A stretch of DNA of 64,000 bases from Streptomyces sp. NBC_00704 (lineage in GTDB: Bacteria; Actinomycetota; Actinomycetes; Streptomycetales; Streptomycetaceae): positions 6,072,501 to 6,136,500 of the forward strand of contig NZ_CP109000.1 in the NCBI RefSeq assembly GCF_036226605.1. The letters are read 5' to 3'. The position numbers were made by a program, and so were the translations under genes. The notes below the pieces were generated by a model that was not told the DNA's origin, made no database searches, and saw only the letters and a program-made list of their open reading frames with translations. This document shows, piece by piece, positions 1 through 8,419 of the stretch (its first letter is position 1; each line of letters starts with the position of its first letter).

Positions 1-37
1 CTCGTGCGTCCTGTCGGGGCGTCGTGAACGCGCACAG

Positions 38-50
38 CTGACTGAGTCAG
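38..50. promoter_or_regulatory. 13-bp palindrome upstream of response regulator gene
   Basis: CTGACT-G-AGTCAG is a perfect 6-1-6 inverted repeat centred about 45 bases before the response regulator start. Its position suits an autoregulatory operator of the OmpR-type regulator. This is inference from position and symmetry only; OmpR-class sites are more often direct repeats. Confidence 0.35.
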
Positions 51-88
51 ACCCGAATGTGCGAGGAACCGAACCGGAGGAGGCCGGG

Positions 89-775
89 ATGAGACTGCTG
101 CTCGTCGAGGACGACAACCACGTCGCCGCCGCGCTGTCCGCCGTCCTCAAGAGGCACGGTTTCGACGTCACCCACGCGCGCAGCGGCGAGGAAGCCCTGC
201 AGGCGCTCGTCCCGGAGGGGCCCGGCTTCGGGGTCGTCCTGCTCGACCTGGGGCTGCCCGACCAGGACGGCTACGAGGTCTGCGGCAAGATCCGCAAGCG
301 CACCGCCACCCCGGTGATCATGGTGACCGCCCGCTCCGACGTGCGCTCCCGCATCCACGGCCTCAACCTGGGCGCCGACGACTACGTGGTGAAGCCGTAC
401 GACACCGGGGAACTGCTCGCCCGGATCCATGCCGTCAGTCGCCGCACCGTGCCCGACGACCCGGCCACCGGCCAGGACAGTGTGCTGCGCCTGGGGACGG
501 TCCACATCGAGCTGCCCACCCGGCGCGTCACGGTGGACGGCGCGGCCGTCCAGCTGACCCGCAAGGAGTTCGATCTCCTGGCGCTGCTCGCCCAGCGCCC
601 CGGCGTGGTCTTCCGCCGGGAGCAGATCATCAGCGAGGTGTGGCGCACCAGCTGGGAGGGGACCGGGCGCACGCTGGAGGTCCATGTGGCCTCGCTGCGC
701 GCCAAGCTGCGCATGCCCGCCCTGATCGAGACCGTGCGCGGCGTGGGTTACCGGCTCGTCGCCCCGGCCGCGTAG
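89..775 (+). CDS. OmpR/PhoB-family two-component response regulator
   Basis: This is a cytoplasmic DNA-binding response regulator of 228 residues. Residues 1-120 form a receiver domain with acidic pocket residues near E7-D9, phospho-acceptor D53 (in LLDLGLP) and the conserved Lys in VVKPYD. Residues about 130-228 form a winged-helix domain with the family signature TRKEFDLLALL and C-terminal VRGVGYRL. The ATG at 89 is chosen because GGAGG lies about 8 bases upstream; a GTG at 59 in the same frame has no such site. Twelve bases separate it from the following histidine kinase gene, so the two form one operon. The signal sensed is not evident. Confidence 0.93.
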   Translation: MRLLLVEDDNHVAAALSAVLKRHGFDVTHARSGEEALQALVPEGPGFGVVLLDLGLPDQDGYEVCGKIRKRTATPVIMVTARSDVRSRIHGLNLGADDYVVKPYDTGELLARIHAVSRRTVPDDPATGQDSVLRLGTVHIELPTRRVTVDGAAVQLTRKEFDLLALLAQRPGVVFRREQIISEVWRTSWEGTGRTLEVHVASLRAKLRMPALIETVRGVGYRLVAPAA

Positions 776-787
776 CGGGGACCGCGG

Positions 788-2197
788 TTGCGTACTCGAC
801 TCCTGCCGCTGCTCATCGTCCTGATGGCGGCCGTGCTGCTGGCCCTCGGGGTGCCGCTGGCGATCAGCGTGGCCGGCGCCCAGCAGCAGAGGGTGGTCGT
901 CGACCGCATCGACGACACCGCGCGGTTCGCGGCGCTCGCCCAGTTCGTCACCGCCTCGTCCGGCGCGGGCGACACCACGGCGGCGTCCACCAACGAGCGC
1001 CGCGCGACCCTCGGCCGGGAGCTCGCCAGCTACTACGACGTCTACGGCATCCGCGCCGGCGTCTTCTACGGCACCGACACCCCCATGGCTCATGCCCCCC
1101 GGGACTGGTACCTCCCCGAATCGGGCGAGGTGCGGGACGCCTTCGACGAGGCGCTGCTCAGCCGACGCAGCCACGACCCCCGGCAGGTGTGGCCGTGGCA
1201 GCGCAACCGGCTCGTCGTGGCGTCGCCGGTCATCAGGGACGGCGACGTCGTCGCGGTCGTCGTCACCGACTCGCCCACCGGGCCCATGCGGTCGAGGATC
1301 CTGCACGGCTGGCTGGCCGTCGGGGCCGGCGAGATCACCGCGATGCTGCTGGCGATCGGGGCCGCCCTGCGGCTGACCGGATGGGTGCTGCGACCCGTGC
1401 GGGTCCTGGACGCCACCACCCACGAGATCGCGAGCGGCCGGCTGAAGTCCCGGGTCGCGGTGGCCGGCGGACCGCCGGAGCTGCGACGGCTGGCCGGAGC
1501 GTTCAACGAGATGGCGGACAACGTCGAGAACGTGCTGGAACAGCAACGCGCCTTCGTCGCCGACGCCTCCCACCAACTGCGCAACCCGCTCGCCGCCCTG
1601 CTGCTGCGCATCGAACTGCTGGGCTACGAGCTGCCCGAGGGCAACGAGGAGATCGCGTCCGTCCAGAACGAGGGAAAGCGCCTGGCCCAGGTCCTGGACG
1701 ATCTCCTCGACCTGGCCCTCGCCGAGCACGCCGAGGCCGACCTGAGGGTCACCGACATCGGTGCGCTGGCCGCCGAGCGGGTGGCCGCCTGGGCGCCCAC
1801 CGCCGAGGCCAAGGGCGTCCGGCTGGTGGGCGACTGCCCGCCCACCACGGCCTGGGCCGACCCCGTGACGCTCTCCAGCGCGCTGGACGCGGTGATCGAC
1901 AATGCCATCAAGTTCACCCCGCGGGGCGAGAGCGTCGAGGTCGCCGTGGCCGCCGACGGCGACACCTCGACCGTCGTCGTGACCGACAACGGGCCGGGTC
2001 TGACGGACGAGGAGCTCACGCGTGTGGGCGACCGTTTCTGGCGCAGCGGACGCCACCAGAACGTCAAGGGCTCAGGACTGGGCCTGTCGATCTCCAGGGC
2101 CCTGCTCGCGGCCGGCGGCGGTTCCCTGACGTACGCCCACCACGAGCCGAGCGGGCTGACGGCGACGGTGTCCGTGCCCAGGTCGCCGACGACGTGA
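788..2197 (+). CDS. Membrane sensor histidine kinase, partner of the OmpR-type regulator
   Basis: A 469-residue sensor kinase. It has a membrane helix at about residues 5-30, an extracytoplasmic sensor region at about 31-170, a second helix at about 172-198, a HAMP linker, a HisKA domain with the phospho-accepting H262 (in ADASHQLRNP), and a C-terminal HATPase_c domain with N-box (VIDNAIKF) and G1/G2 boxes (DNGPGL, GSGLGLS). The start appears to be TTG at 788, 12 bases after the regulator stop; no other start lies closer to the first membrane helix. The ligand is unknown. Transcription converges with the TAXI protein gene beyond the repeat-bearing spacer. Confidence 0.92.
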   Translation: MRTRLLPLLIVLMAAVLLALGVPLAISVAGAQQQRVVVDRIDDTARFAALAQFVTASSGAGDTTAASTNERRATLGRELASYYDVYGIRAGVFYGTDTPMAHAPRDWYLPESGEVRDAFDEALLSRRSHDPRQVWPWQRNRLVVASPVIRDGDVVAVVVTDSPTGPMRSRILHGWLAVGAGEITAMLLAIGAALRLTGWVLRPVRVLDATTHEIASGRLKSRVAVAGGPPELRRLAGAFNEMADNVENVLEQQRAFVADASHQLRNPLAALLLRIELLGYELPEGNEEIASVQNEGKRLAQVLDDLLDLALAEHAEADLRVTDIGALAAERVAAWAPTAEAKGVRLVGDCPPTTAWADPVTLSSALDAVIDNAIKFTPRGESVEVAVAADGDTSTVVVTDNGPGLTDEELTRVGDRFWRSGRHQNVKGSGLGLSISRALLAAGGGSLTYAHHEPSGLTATVSVPRSPTT

Positions 2198-2410
2198 GCG
2201 CGCCGCGCGACATGTCGAGGTGAACTGGTCCTCGGGGCGAACATCGGCACTGGGCTGCTGAACGGCTGGACTGCTGGATTGCTGAACCGCTGGGCTGCGA
2301 GTCACGGGGTTGACGGACTGCCGTGCCGACGGCCGCAGGATTGATGGACTGGGTGTTGAGGGACCCCGTGTTGACGGGCGTAGTCCTGGTGGCCCGCAGT
2401 CCTGGCTAGT

Positions 2411-2470
2411 CGCCGCGGTGTTGATGGCTGCATTGGTGATGGGTGCCGGGTTGATCGGTGCAGTGTTGAC
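2411..2470 (+). repeat. Four imperfect 15-bp tandem repeats in a convergent intergenic spacer
   Basis: The 2198-2491 spacer holds four consecutive 15-base units (2411-2425, 2426-2440, 2441-2455, 2456-2470) of the form SGSTGCNGTGTTGAT. Shorter degenerate TTGACGG/TTGATGG copies precede them from about 2308, and CTG-rich repeats lie at 2252-2297. A short open frame over the array (2310-2513, TTG start) looks like a by-product of the repeat. No gene or convincing terminator was seen here. Confidence 0.7.
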
Positions 2471-2491
2471 GGGCCGTATGTACTACGGCGG

Positions 2492-3493
2492 TCAAGGCTT
2501 GACCGAGCGGTAGTAGCTCCGGGCGCCCCGGTGCAGCTTGAGCGGGTCCGTGTAGATGGCGGTGCGCAGGTCGACCAGCTGGGCGGAGTGCACATGTGCG
2601 CCGATGCCGTCGCGGCTCCTGATCACGGTGCGGGTCAGCCACTCGGTGAGCCGGGGCGCCATGTCCGTGCGCGTGATGAGCAGGTTGGACACCGCGATCG
2701 TCGCGACGGTGGAGCCGTTCTGGATGGTCGGGTAGGCCGACTCGGGCATGTTCGCGGCACGGTAGTAGCCCGTGGAGTCGTCCCGGTCGTGCATCTGGGC
2801 GACCAGCTCGGAGCTGATCGGCACGAACCGGAAGGTGAAGGTGTCGGCCAGCTTCTCCAGCCCTGCCGTCGGCACCCCGCCCGACCAGAAGAACGCGTCG
2901 ATCTCGCCCCGCCTCAGCTTCTCCGGGCCGGTGTCGATGCCCTCCGACTTGGCCTTGATGTCCTTCACCGGATCCAGGCCCGCCGCCTTGAGCACCCGCT
3001 CCGCGATCAGGCGCACACCGGAACGGGGCAGACCGGTCGCCACGGTCTTGCCCCGCAGGTCAGCGATGGAGCGGATGGGCGAGTCGCGGGGCACCACGAG
3101 CTGGACGTAGTCGTCGTAGAGCCGGGCCACCCCGCGCAGCCTGGCGGCTCCGCCGGGGTGCTGCGACTCGTAGGCCTGCACGGCGTCGGCCGCGGCGATG
3201 GTGAAGTCGGCCGCGCCCGTCGCCACCCGCTCGACGTTCTCCGGGGACCCGTTGCTGGTCGTCAGGTTCACGTCCAGGTCGGGCATGTCCTTGGCCAGGG
3301 CGTCGCGCAACTGGCTGCTGTACTCGTAGTAGACGCCGCTCGTCGTGCCCGTGCTGAAGGTGATCGAACCGCTCGGCGGCTCCTCGCCCAGGGGCAGCAG
3401 CCACCACAGCAGCAGCCCCATGACGACGAGGACGGCGGCGGCCGCGCCCCCGAGGACGCCGCGCCTGCCGGGACGGGAGAACACCTTGGACAT
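2492..3493 (-). CDS. TAXI-family solute-binding protein (TRAP-type receptor), membrane-anchored
   Basis: A 333-residue TAXI-type substrate-binding protein. An uncleaved-looking signal anchor lies at residues about 14-36 (Arg-rich, then VLVVMGLLLWWLLPL), followed by the family opening SITFSTGTTSGVYYEY and the typical segments LTTSNGSPENV, DFTIAAADAV and IDAFFWSGGVP. In TRAP transporters such receptors deliver dicarboxylates or glutamate to DctQM-type permeases. No permease gene is present in this window, so it is an orphan receptor here. It lies tail-to-tail with the two-component system. A role as an extracellular sensory partner of the kinase is inference only. The start ATG at 3493 fits the hydrophobic anchor. 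Confidence 0.88.
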   Translation of the reverse strand: MSKVFSRPGRRGVLGGAAAAVLVVMGLLLWWLLPLGEEPPSGSITFSTGTTSGVYYEYSSQLRDALAKDMPDLDVNLTTSNGSPENVERVATGAADFTIAAADAVQAYESQHPGGAARLRGVARLYDDYVQLVVPRDSPIRSIADLRGKTVATGLPRSGVRLIAERVLKAAGLDPVKDIKAKSEGIDTGPEKLRRGEIDAFFWSGGVPTAGLEKLADTFTFRFVPISSELVAQMHDRDDSTGYYRAANMPESAYPTIQNGSTVATIAVSNLLITRTDMAPRLTEWLTRTVIRSRDGIGAHVHSAQLVDLRTAIYTDPLKLHRGARSYYRSVKP

Positions 3494-3592
3494 GCCCGCG
3501 ATCCTGCCAGCCTTCACGAGGTGCTGACCAGGGCGGGGCCCGCAGGGCCCGGGAGGGTCGGGTCTGTCAGTGGCCGTCGATACAGTCGGTGC

Positions 3593-3997
3593 ATGAGTTC
3601 CTCGCCCGCCGATCTGGTCCGTGAGTTCCACCGCGCCTTCGGGCTCGACGTCCGCACCACCCCGACCGAGGTGCCGCCGAGCCTTGCCGAACAGCGTGGA
3701 AACCTGCTGGCCGAGGAGGCGGCGGAAGTCGCCGAGGTGGCGGTGAGCGGCCCACTGGACCGGCTGGCGCACGAACTGGCCGACGTCGTCTACGTCGCCT
3801 ACGGCACGGCCCTGGTGCACGGGATCGACCTCGATGCGGTCCTCGCCGAGATCCACCGCTCCAACATGACCAAGCTCGGCCCCGACGGCCGGGTCGCCCG
3901 CCGCGCGGACGGCAAGGTGCTCAAGGGCGAGCACTACCGCGCGCCGGACGTCTCCGAGGTGCTGCGCCGCCAGGGGTGGAGACCCGACGGCGCCTGA
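3593..3997 (+). CDS. MazG-like nucleotide pyrophosphohydrolase
   Basis: A 134-residue protein of the all-alpha NTP pyrophosphohydrolase (MazG/dUTPase-2) superfamily. The metal-binding motif is visible as LLAEEAAEVAEV (residues about 40-51) and ELADVVYVAYG (about 63-73), giving the EExxE...ExxD ligand pattern. Such enzymes hydrolyse (d)NTPs or modified nucleotides to monophosphates and PPi, a house-cleaning role. The 5' context TACAGT (3581-3586) six bases before ATG suggests a leaderless transcript. It is divergent from the TAXI gene, and the two starts are 99 bases apart. Confidence 0.85.
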   Translation: MSSSPADLVREFHRAFGLDVRTTPTEVPPSLAEQRGNLLAEEAAEVAEVAVSGPLDRLAHELADVVYVAYGTALVHGIDLDAVLAEIHRSNMTKLGPDGRVARRADGKVLKGEHYRAPDVSEVLRRQGWRPDGA

Positions 3998-4454
3998 CCC
4001 CGGCGGCCGCGCCCCGCAGCCGACGGCTTGGGTGGCGGGCTGCCGCACGGCCCGGCAGGGCACACGGCCTCCGCGTCCGGTCCCGCACCCGGTCTCGGCC
4101 CCAGCCCCGGAGGGCCCTCGGCACGGCTCTGGGCGCGCCCTCGGGACGCGGACTGCCAAGCACGGCGTTCGGCCCGGGCCGCCCGTACGAACGGCGTGCA
4201 GCCCCGCGCGCCGGCGTCGGATGCGACGGCGGCCCCTTCAGCGCACCCGGCTGAACCGTCCGCCGGGCAGACCCGCGGGCCCAACGTGTTCCAGGCCCGC
4301 CACGCCCTGACACAGACCCGGGCCCGCCGTGACTCAGCCCGGTCCCCTCAGGCTCCCCCGTCAGGCCGCCCCCGCAGGTCTCCCGGCCGCCCTCGCAGGT
4401 CTCCCATCGGGTTCACGCCTGATGGCATGCCGACGTGTCCCGCGCGCGCTCGCC
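3998..4454. other. Convergent intergenic region without recognisable gene
   Basis: This 457-base stretch between the convergent pyrophosphohydrolase and antiporter genes is extremely G+C rich. Open frames cross it on both strands, but their translations are Pro/Arg/Ala low-complexity and carry no motif. Short direct repeats of CGCAGGTCTCCC occur near 4373-4405. No clear hairpin terminator was identified. Confidence 0.5.
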
Positions 4455-5681
4455 TCAGTCGCCCACCGATGTCTGCTGCCGCGCCTCGACCGGCCGCTCC
4501 GGTACGGCGGCCGTCTCGCGACGCTCCCGGCGGCGCGTCCACCACGTGGCGAGGGGCTCCGTGAAGCGGGCGGTGACGGGGCCGAGCACGACCAGGATCA
4601 GCACGTACGCCGTGGCCAGCGGTCCGAGGGACGGCTCGATGCCGGCGGTCACCGCCAGCCCGGCGATGACGATGGAGAACTCCCCGCGGGCCACCAGCGC
4701 ACCGCCGGCCCGCCAGCGTCCCTTGACCGAGATTCCGGCCCGCCGGGCCGCCCAGTAGCCGGTGGCGATCTTCGTGGCGGCGGTGACGACGGCCAGCGCG
4801 AGGGCGGGCAGCAGGACGGGAGGGATGCTCGCCGGGTCGGTGTGCAGCCCGAAGAAGACGAAGAACACGGCGGCGAACAGGTCCCGCAGCGGGCTCAGCA
4901 GCGTGTGCGCGCCCTCGGCGACCTCCCCCGACAGTGCGATGCCCACCAGGAACGCGCCGACCGCCGCCGACACCTGCAACTGCTGTGCCACGCCGGCGAC
5001 CAGGATCGTCAGCCCCAGCACGACCAGGAGCAGCTTCTCCGGGTCGTCGCTCGACACGAAGCGCGAGATGACCCGGCCGTAGCGCACCGCGGCGAAGAGC
5101 ACGAGCCCCGCGACGCCCAGCGCGATCGCCAGGGTCACGCTGCCGGCCGCCAGCCCCACCCCGGCCACCAGAGCGGTGACGATCGGCAGGTAGACGGCCA
5201 TCGCCAGGTCCTCCAGCACCAGCACGCTGAGGATCACCGGGGTCTCCCGGTTGCCGACCCGCCCGAGGTCGCCCAGCACCTTGGCGATCACTCCGGAGGA
5301 GGAGATCCAGGTGACCCCCGCGAGCACGACGGCCGCCACCGGCCCCCAGCCCAGCAAAAGCGCGGCGGCCGCGCCGGGCAGGGCGTTGAGGGCGCAGTCG
5401 ACCAGACCGGACGGATAGTGGGCCTTGAGGTTGGAGACCAGATCGCTCGCCGTGTACTCCAGGCCGAGCATCAGCAGCAGCAGGATGACGCCTATCTCGG
5501 CGCCGGTGGCCACGAACTCCTCGCTCGCGCCGAGCGGCAGCAGCCCGCCCTCGCCGAACGCCAGCCCGGCCAGCAGGTAGAGCGGGATCGGCGAGAACCG
5601 GAAGCGGGCCGCGAACCGGCCGAGCAGGCCGAGGCCGAGAATGATGGAACCGAACTCGATCAGCAGGACCGCGGAGTGCAC
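4455..5681 (-). CDS. Monovalent cation:proton antiporter, CPA2 family (KhtU/KefB-like)
   Basis: A 408-residue integral membrane protein with about 11-12 predicted helices, beginning VHSAVLLIEFGSIILGLGLLG. It has the CPA2 exchanger fold and no C-terminal RCK domain. That regulatory domain is supplied in trans by the gene immediately upstream (4 bases between stop and this GTG start, with GGGAG overlapping the upstream stop region). By family knowledge (KhtTU of Bacillus) the pair exports K+ in exchange for H+ and is gated by the TrkA-C subunit. It probably helps homeostasis under alkaline or electrophile stress; the specific ion is not readable from sequence. Confidence 0.88.
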   Translation of the reverse strand: MHSAVLLIEFGSIILGLGLLGRFAARFRFSPIPLYLLAGLAFGEGGLLPLGASEEFVATGAEIGVILLLLMLGLEYTASDLVSNLKAHYPSGLVDCALNALPGAAAALLLGWGPVAAVVLAGVTWISSSGVIAKVLGDLGRVGNRETPVILSVLVLEDLAMAVYLPIVTALVAGVGLAAGSVTLAIALGVAGLVLFAAVRYGRVISRFVSSDDPEKLLLVVLGLTILVAGVAQQLQVSAAVGAFLVGIALSGEVAEGAHTLLSPLRDLFAAVFFVFFGLHTDPASIPPVLLPALALAVVTAATKIATGYWAARRAGISVKGRWRAGGALVARGEFSIVIAGLAVTAGIEPSLGPLATAYVLILVVLGPVTARFTEPLATWWTRRRERRETAAVPERPVEARQQTSVGD

Positions 5682-5685
5682 CGGA

Positions 5686-6171
5686 TCACTCCCGGCCCAG
5701 GATCGCGGCGGCCGCGTCCACGCCCTCGCGGGTGCCCACCACGATGAGCGTGTCGCCGCCCGCGAGACGGAAGGCCGGGGTCGGGGAGGGGATCGCCTCG
5801 GCCCGGCGCAGCACCGCCACGATCGAAGCGCCGGTGTCCGTGCGCATCTTGGTGTCGCCCAGCAGCCGCCCGTTCCAGCGGGAGGTCGCCGCCACCTCCA
5901 CGCGCTCGGCGACCAGCCCCAGATCGGTCGTGTACAGCAGGCTCGCACTGTGATGGGACGGCATCAGCGCGTCGATCAGCGCGCCCGCCTCGGCGCCGGT
6001 CAGCCGCAGCGACTGGGCGCAGGAGTCGGGGTCGTCGTTCCGGTACACGTTCACCGTGCGCGCGCCGTCGCGGTGGGCCACGACGGACAGATGGCGCTGC
6101 TCCCGCGTCACGAGGTCGTACTGGACGCCGATGCCTGGCAGCGGAGTCGTTCGCAGGCGTGGAGCAGACAC
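5686..6171 (-). CDS. Antiporter regulatory subunit with TrkA-C (RCK_C) domain (KhtT-like)
   Basis: A 161-residue cytoplasmic protein. Residues 1-75 resemble the KhtT N-terminal domain (LPGIGVQYDLVT, then HLSVVAHRDGARTVNVY). Residues about 90-160 form a TrkA-C ligand-binding domain ending GDTLIVVGTREGVDAAAAIL. GTG at 6171 has GGGGAAG upstream. It is translated just before, and almost coupled to, the CPA2 antiporter gene, which fits a gating subunit. The gene is divergent from the NarL-type sensor kinase. Confidence 0.87.
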   Translation of the reverse strand: MSAPRLRTTPLPGIGVQYDLVTREQRHLSVVAHRDGARTVNVYRNDDPDSCAQSLRLTGAEAGALIDALMPSHHSASLLYTTDLGLVAERVEVAATSRWNGRLLGDTKMRTDTGASIVAVLRRAEAIPSPTPAFRLAGGDTLIVVGTREGVDAAAAILGRE

Positions 6172-6420
6172 GTTTCTTCCCCTAGGTGGTCGTGTAGGCG
6201 GTCGTGAGCGGTGGTGCCGTGACGTCTTCTGACGAGTGCCCGGAGTCTTCATGCTGCCACCTGCCCGTACGGTGACGACATGGGTGTCATGACGGATGGA
6301 CAGGGCCGCCGACCGACGGAGAGGCTGGTCACGGCGGTGCCATCGAGCCGTGACCGGGACGACCCCGATACCGCCGGACGAGATGGGTGTGACAGCCGAT
6401 ACCTCTGCGACAACCACAAC

Positions 6421-6501
6421 AATCAACACAATCAACACAATCAACGCAGTCAGCGTAATCGACTCAGTCAACCCGATCGCGAAAGTCATCGCAGTCACGC
6501 C
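6421..6501 (+). repeat. A+T-rich 9-bp tandem array (nine decaying units)
   Basis: Nine consecutive 9-base units begin AATCAACAC, AATCAACAC, AATCAACGC, then drift (AGTCAGCGT, AATCGACTC, AGTCAACCC, GATCGCGAA, AGTCATCGC, AGTCACGCC). Base composition is strikingly A+T-rich for this genome. The array lies upstream of the preferred kinase start at 6586; if the upstream ATG at 6280 were used, it would encode an Asn/Gln/His/Arg-rich extension. Confidence 0.75.
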
Positions 6502-6585
6502 GGACGGGACAGGTGGGGCAGTGCGCACGGCCGGGACGGGACAGGCGGATCCGGCACACCAGGCAGAAGGGGAGGCGCCGCGCGC

Positions 6586-7605
6586 GTGTCGTTGTTCTGG
6601 CGGATCTTCGTCCTCGACGCCGCCGGCCTGGTCGTGGCGGCCGCGCTGCTCCTGGGGCCGGTGACCGTCTCCACGCCGGTACTGCCGGGCGAGGTGCTCG
6701 TCGTGCTGGGCGGCCTGGCCGCGCTCCTGACGGTCAACGCGGTCGTGCTGCGCGTCGGCCTCGCGCCGCTGGGGCGGCTGGGCCGGGCCATGGCCGACGC
6801 CGACCTGCTGCGTCCCGGGGCCCGGGCGGTGGTCGCGGGGCCGGTGGAGACGGCCGAGCTGATCACCACGTACAACGCCATGCTGGACCGGCTGGAGGCC
6901 GAGCGCGCCGCCAGTGCCGCCGGGGCGCTGTCCGCGCAGGAGCGGGAGCGTCACCGCATCGCCCGCGAGCTCCACGACGAGGTCGGGCAGACGCTGACCG
7001 CCGTACTGCTGCAGTTCAAGCGTGTCGCCGACCGGGCCCCGGAGGACCTGCGCGAGGAACTGGGCCAGGCGCAAGAGGCCACCCGGGCCGGCCTGGACGA
7101 GATCCGCCGCATCGCCCGACGGCTGCGCCCCGGCGTCCTCGACGAGCTGGGCCTGCTCAGCGCGCTGCGCTCCCTTGCCGCCGAGTTCACCACCCACGGG
7201 CTGACGGTGCGCCACGAGCTTCGTGCCGGGCTGCCCGCGCTGACCGAGGAGACGGAACTGGTGCTCTACCGCGTGGCTCAGGAGGCCCTCACCAACACCG
7301 CCCGGCACTCGGGCGCCGACCGCGCGGAACTCCGGCTGCGCCCCGCCGGCGACGGCGTCGAACTCCTCGTACGGGACAACGGCACCGGCCTGGGCGCGCG
7401 GGCCGGGGAGGGCGCCGGCATCCGCGGGATGCGCGAGCGTGCGCTGCTGATCGGCGCCGTTCTCACCGTCTCCTCGCGCGCGGACGGCGGCGGGGGCGAC
7501 GGGGCCGACGGCGGGACCGGCGGGGGGACAGACGTACGGCTCCTGGCGAAGGCGGCCGCCGCCCCGGCGACAGCCTGCCTGGCCGCCCACGGGAGCCCGC
7601 GATGA
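6586..7605 (+). CDS. NarL-type sensor histidine kinase (HisKA_3)
   Basis: A 339-residue kinase. Two membrane helices lie at residues about 7-26 and 35-56, then a HAMP-like segment, the HisKA_3 dimerisation motif with H130 (HRIARELHDEVGQ), and a HATPase_c domain with ALTNTARHS and a glycine-rich end. The GTG at 6586 is chosen for the AAGGGGAGG site at about 6567-6574 and the immediate hydrophobic segment. An in-frame ATG at 6280 would add a disordered, repeat-encoded 102-residue head. The stop overlaps the response regulator start by four bases (ATGA). From memory the syntenic S. coelicolor pair is SCO5784/SCO5785, linked to antibiotic and secretion control; orthology is inferred. Confidence 0.9.
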   Translation: MSLFWRIFVLDAAGLVVAAALLLGPVTVSTPVLPGEVLVVLGGLAALLTVNAVVLRVGLAPLGRLGRAMADADLLRPGARAVVAGPVETAELITTYNAMLDRLEAERAASAAGALSAQERERHRIARELHDEVGQTLTAVLLQFKRVADRAPEDLREELGQAQEATRAGLDEIRRIARRLRPGVLDELGLLSALRSLAAEFTTHGLTVRHELRAGLPALTEETELVLYRVAQEALTNTARHSGADRAELRLRPAGDGVELLVRDNGTGLGARAGEGAGIRGMRERALLIGAVLTVSSRADGGGGDGADGGTGGGTDVRLLAKAAAAPATACLAAHGSPR

Positions 7606-8354
7606 CGTACCCCGCCTCCTCGACGACCTCAGCCCCGTCGCCCGGGCCGTCGGCGCTGTCCACGTCGTCGGCCCCGGCCGCACCGTCCGCGTCCGCCGGG
7701 CCGATCCGGGTGCTCCTCGCCGACGACCACACGCTCGTACGCCGTGGCGTGCGGCTCATACTGGACGGCGAGCCCGACCTGACGGTGGTGGCCGAGGCCG
7801 GCGACGGGGCCGAGGCGGTCGCACGCGCGCGCGAGGGGGACGTCGACCTGGCCGTCCTGGATGTGGCCATGCCCCGGATGACCGGGCTGCAGGCCGCGCG
7901 CGAGCTGTCCCGCAGACTCCCGGCGCTGCCCATACTCATCCTGACGATGTACGACAACGAGCAGTACTTCTTCGAGGCCCTCCGGGCCGGGGCCGGGGGA
8001 TACGTCCTGAAGTCGGTCGCCGACCGGGACCTGGTCGAGGCGTGCCGAGCGGTCGTGCGCGACGAGCCGTTCATCTACCCGGGCGCGGAGCGGGCGCTCG
8101 TGCGCTCCTACCTGGACCGGCTGCACCGCGGCGCCGACGTCGACGGCCTGCCCGAGCGGCCCATCACCGAGCGCGAGGAGGAGATCCTCAAGCTCGTGGC
8201 CGAGGGGTACACCTCAAGGGAGATCGGCGCACTGCTCTTCATCAGCGCCAAGACGGTCGAACGGCACCGCGCCAACCTCCTGCACAAGCTCGGCATGCGC
8301 GACCGGCTGGAGCTCACCCGCTACGCGATCCGCGCGGGTCTCATCGACCCCTGA
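7602..8354 (+). CDS. NarL/FixJ-family response regulator
   Basis: A 250-residue regulator. A Ser/Ala/Pro-rich head (residues 1-33) precedes the receiver domain (about 35-150) with acidic pair D41/D42, phospho-acceptor D87 (AVLDVAMP) and the conserved Lys in YVLKSVAD. A LuxR-type helix-turn-helix (about 183-245; LTEREEEILKLVAEGYTS-like, with TVERHRANL) follows. It is translationally coupled to its kinase by a 4-base overlap. It probably controls other genes as a phosphorylated dimer; targets are not visible. The disordered N-terminal extension is longer than usual for the family. Confidence 0.92.
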   Translation: MTYPASSTTSAPSPGPSALSTSSAPAAPSASAGPIRVLLADDHTLVRRGVRLILDGEPDLTVVAEAGDGAEAVARAREGDVDLAVLDVAMPRMTGLQAARELSRRLPALPILILTMYDNEQYFFEALRAGAGGYVLKSVADRDLVEACRAVVRDEPFIYPGAERALVRSYLDRLHRGADVDGLPERPITEREEEILKLVAEGYTSREIGALLFISAKTVERHRANLLHKLGMRDRLELTRYAIRAGLIDP

Positions 8355-8419
8355 GCGCGGCCGCGTCCCGCGAGGACGGGGGCGGCGGGCGTCCTCCGGC
8401 GAGCGCCTACCCTTGAGCC

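Noticed and set aside
47..2056. 669-residue minus-strand open frame opposite the first two-component system
   Set aside because: Codon-bias shadow: the plus strand encodes a complete regulator and kinase.
2310..2513. Small TTG-started frame with a hydrophobic stretch
   Set aside because: It lies on the 15-bp repeat array, which generates the apparent helix; no ribosome site.
4028..4564. Plus-strand frame in the gap before the antiporter
   Set aside because: Pro/Arg/Ala low complexity, no start context, and it overlaps the antiporter gene end.
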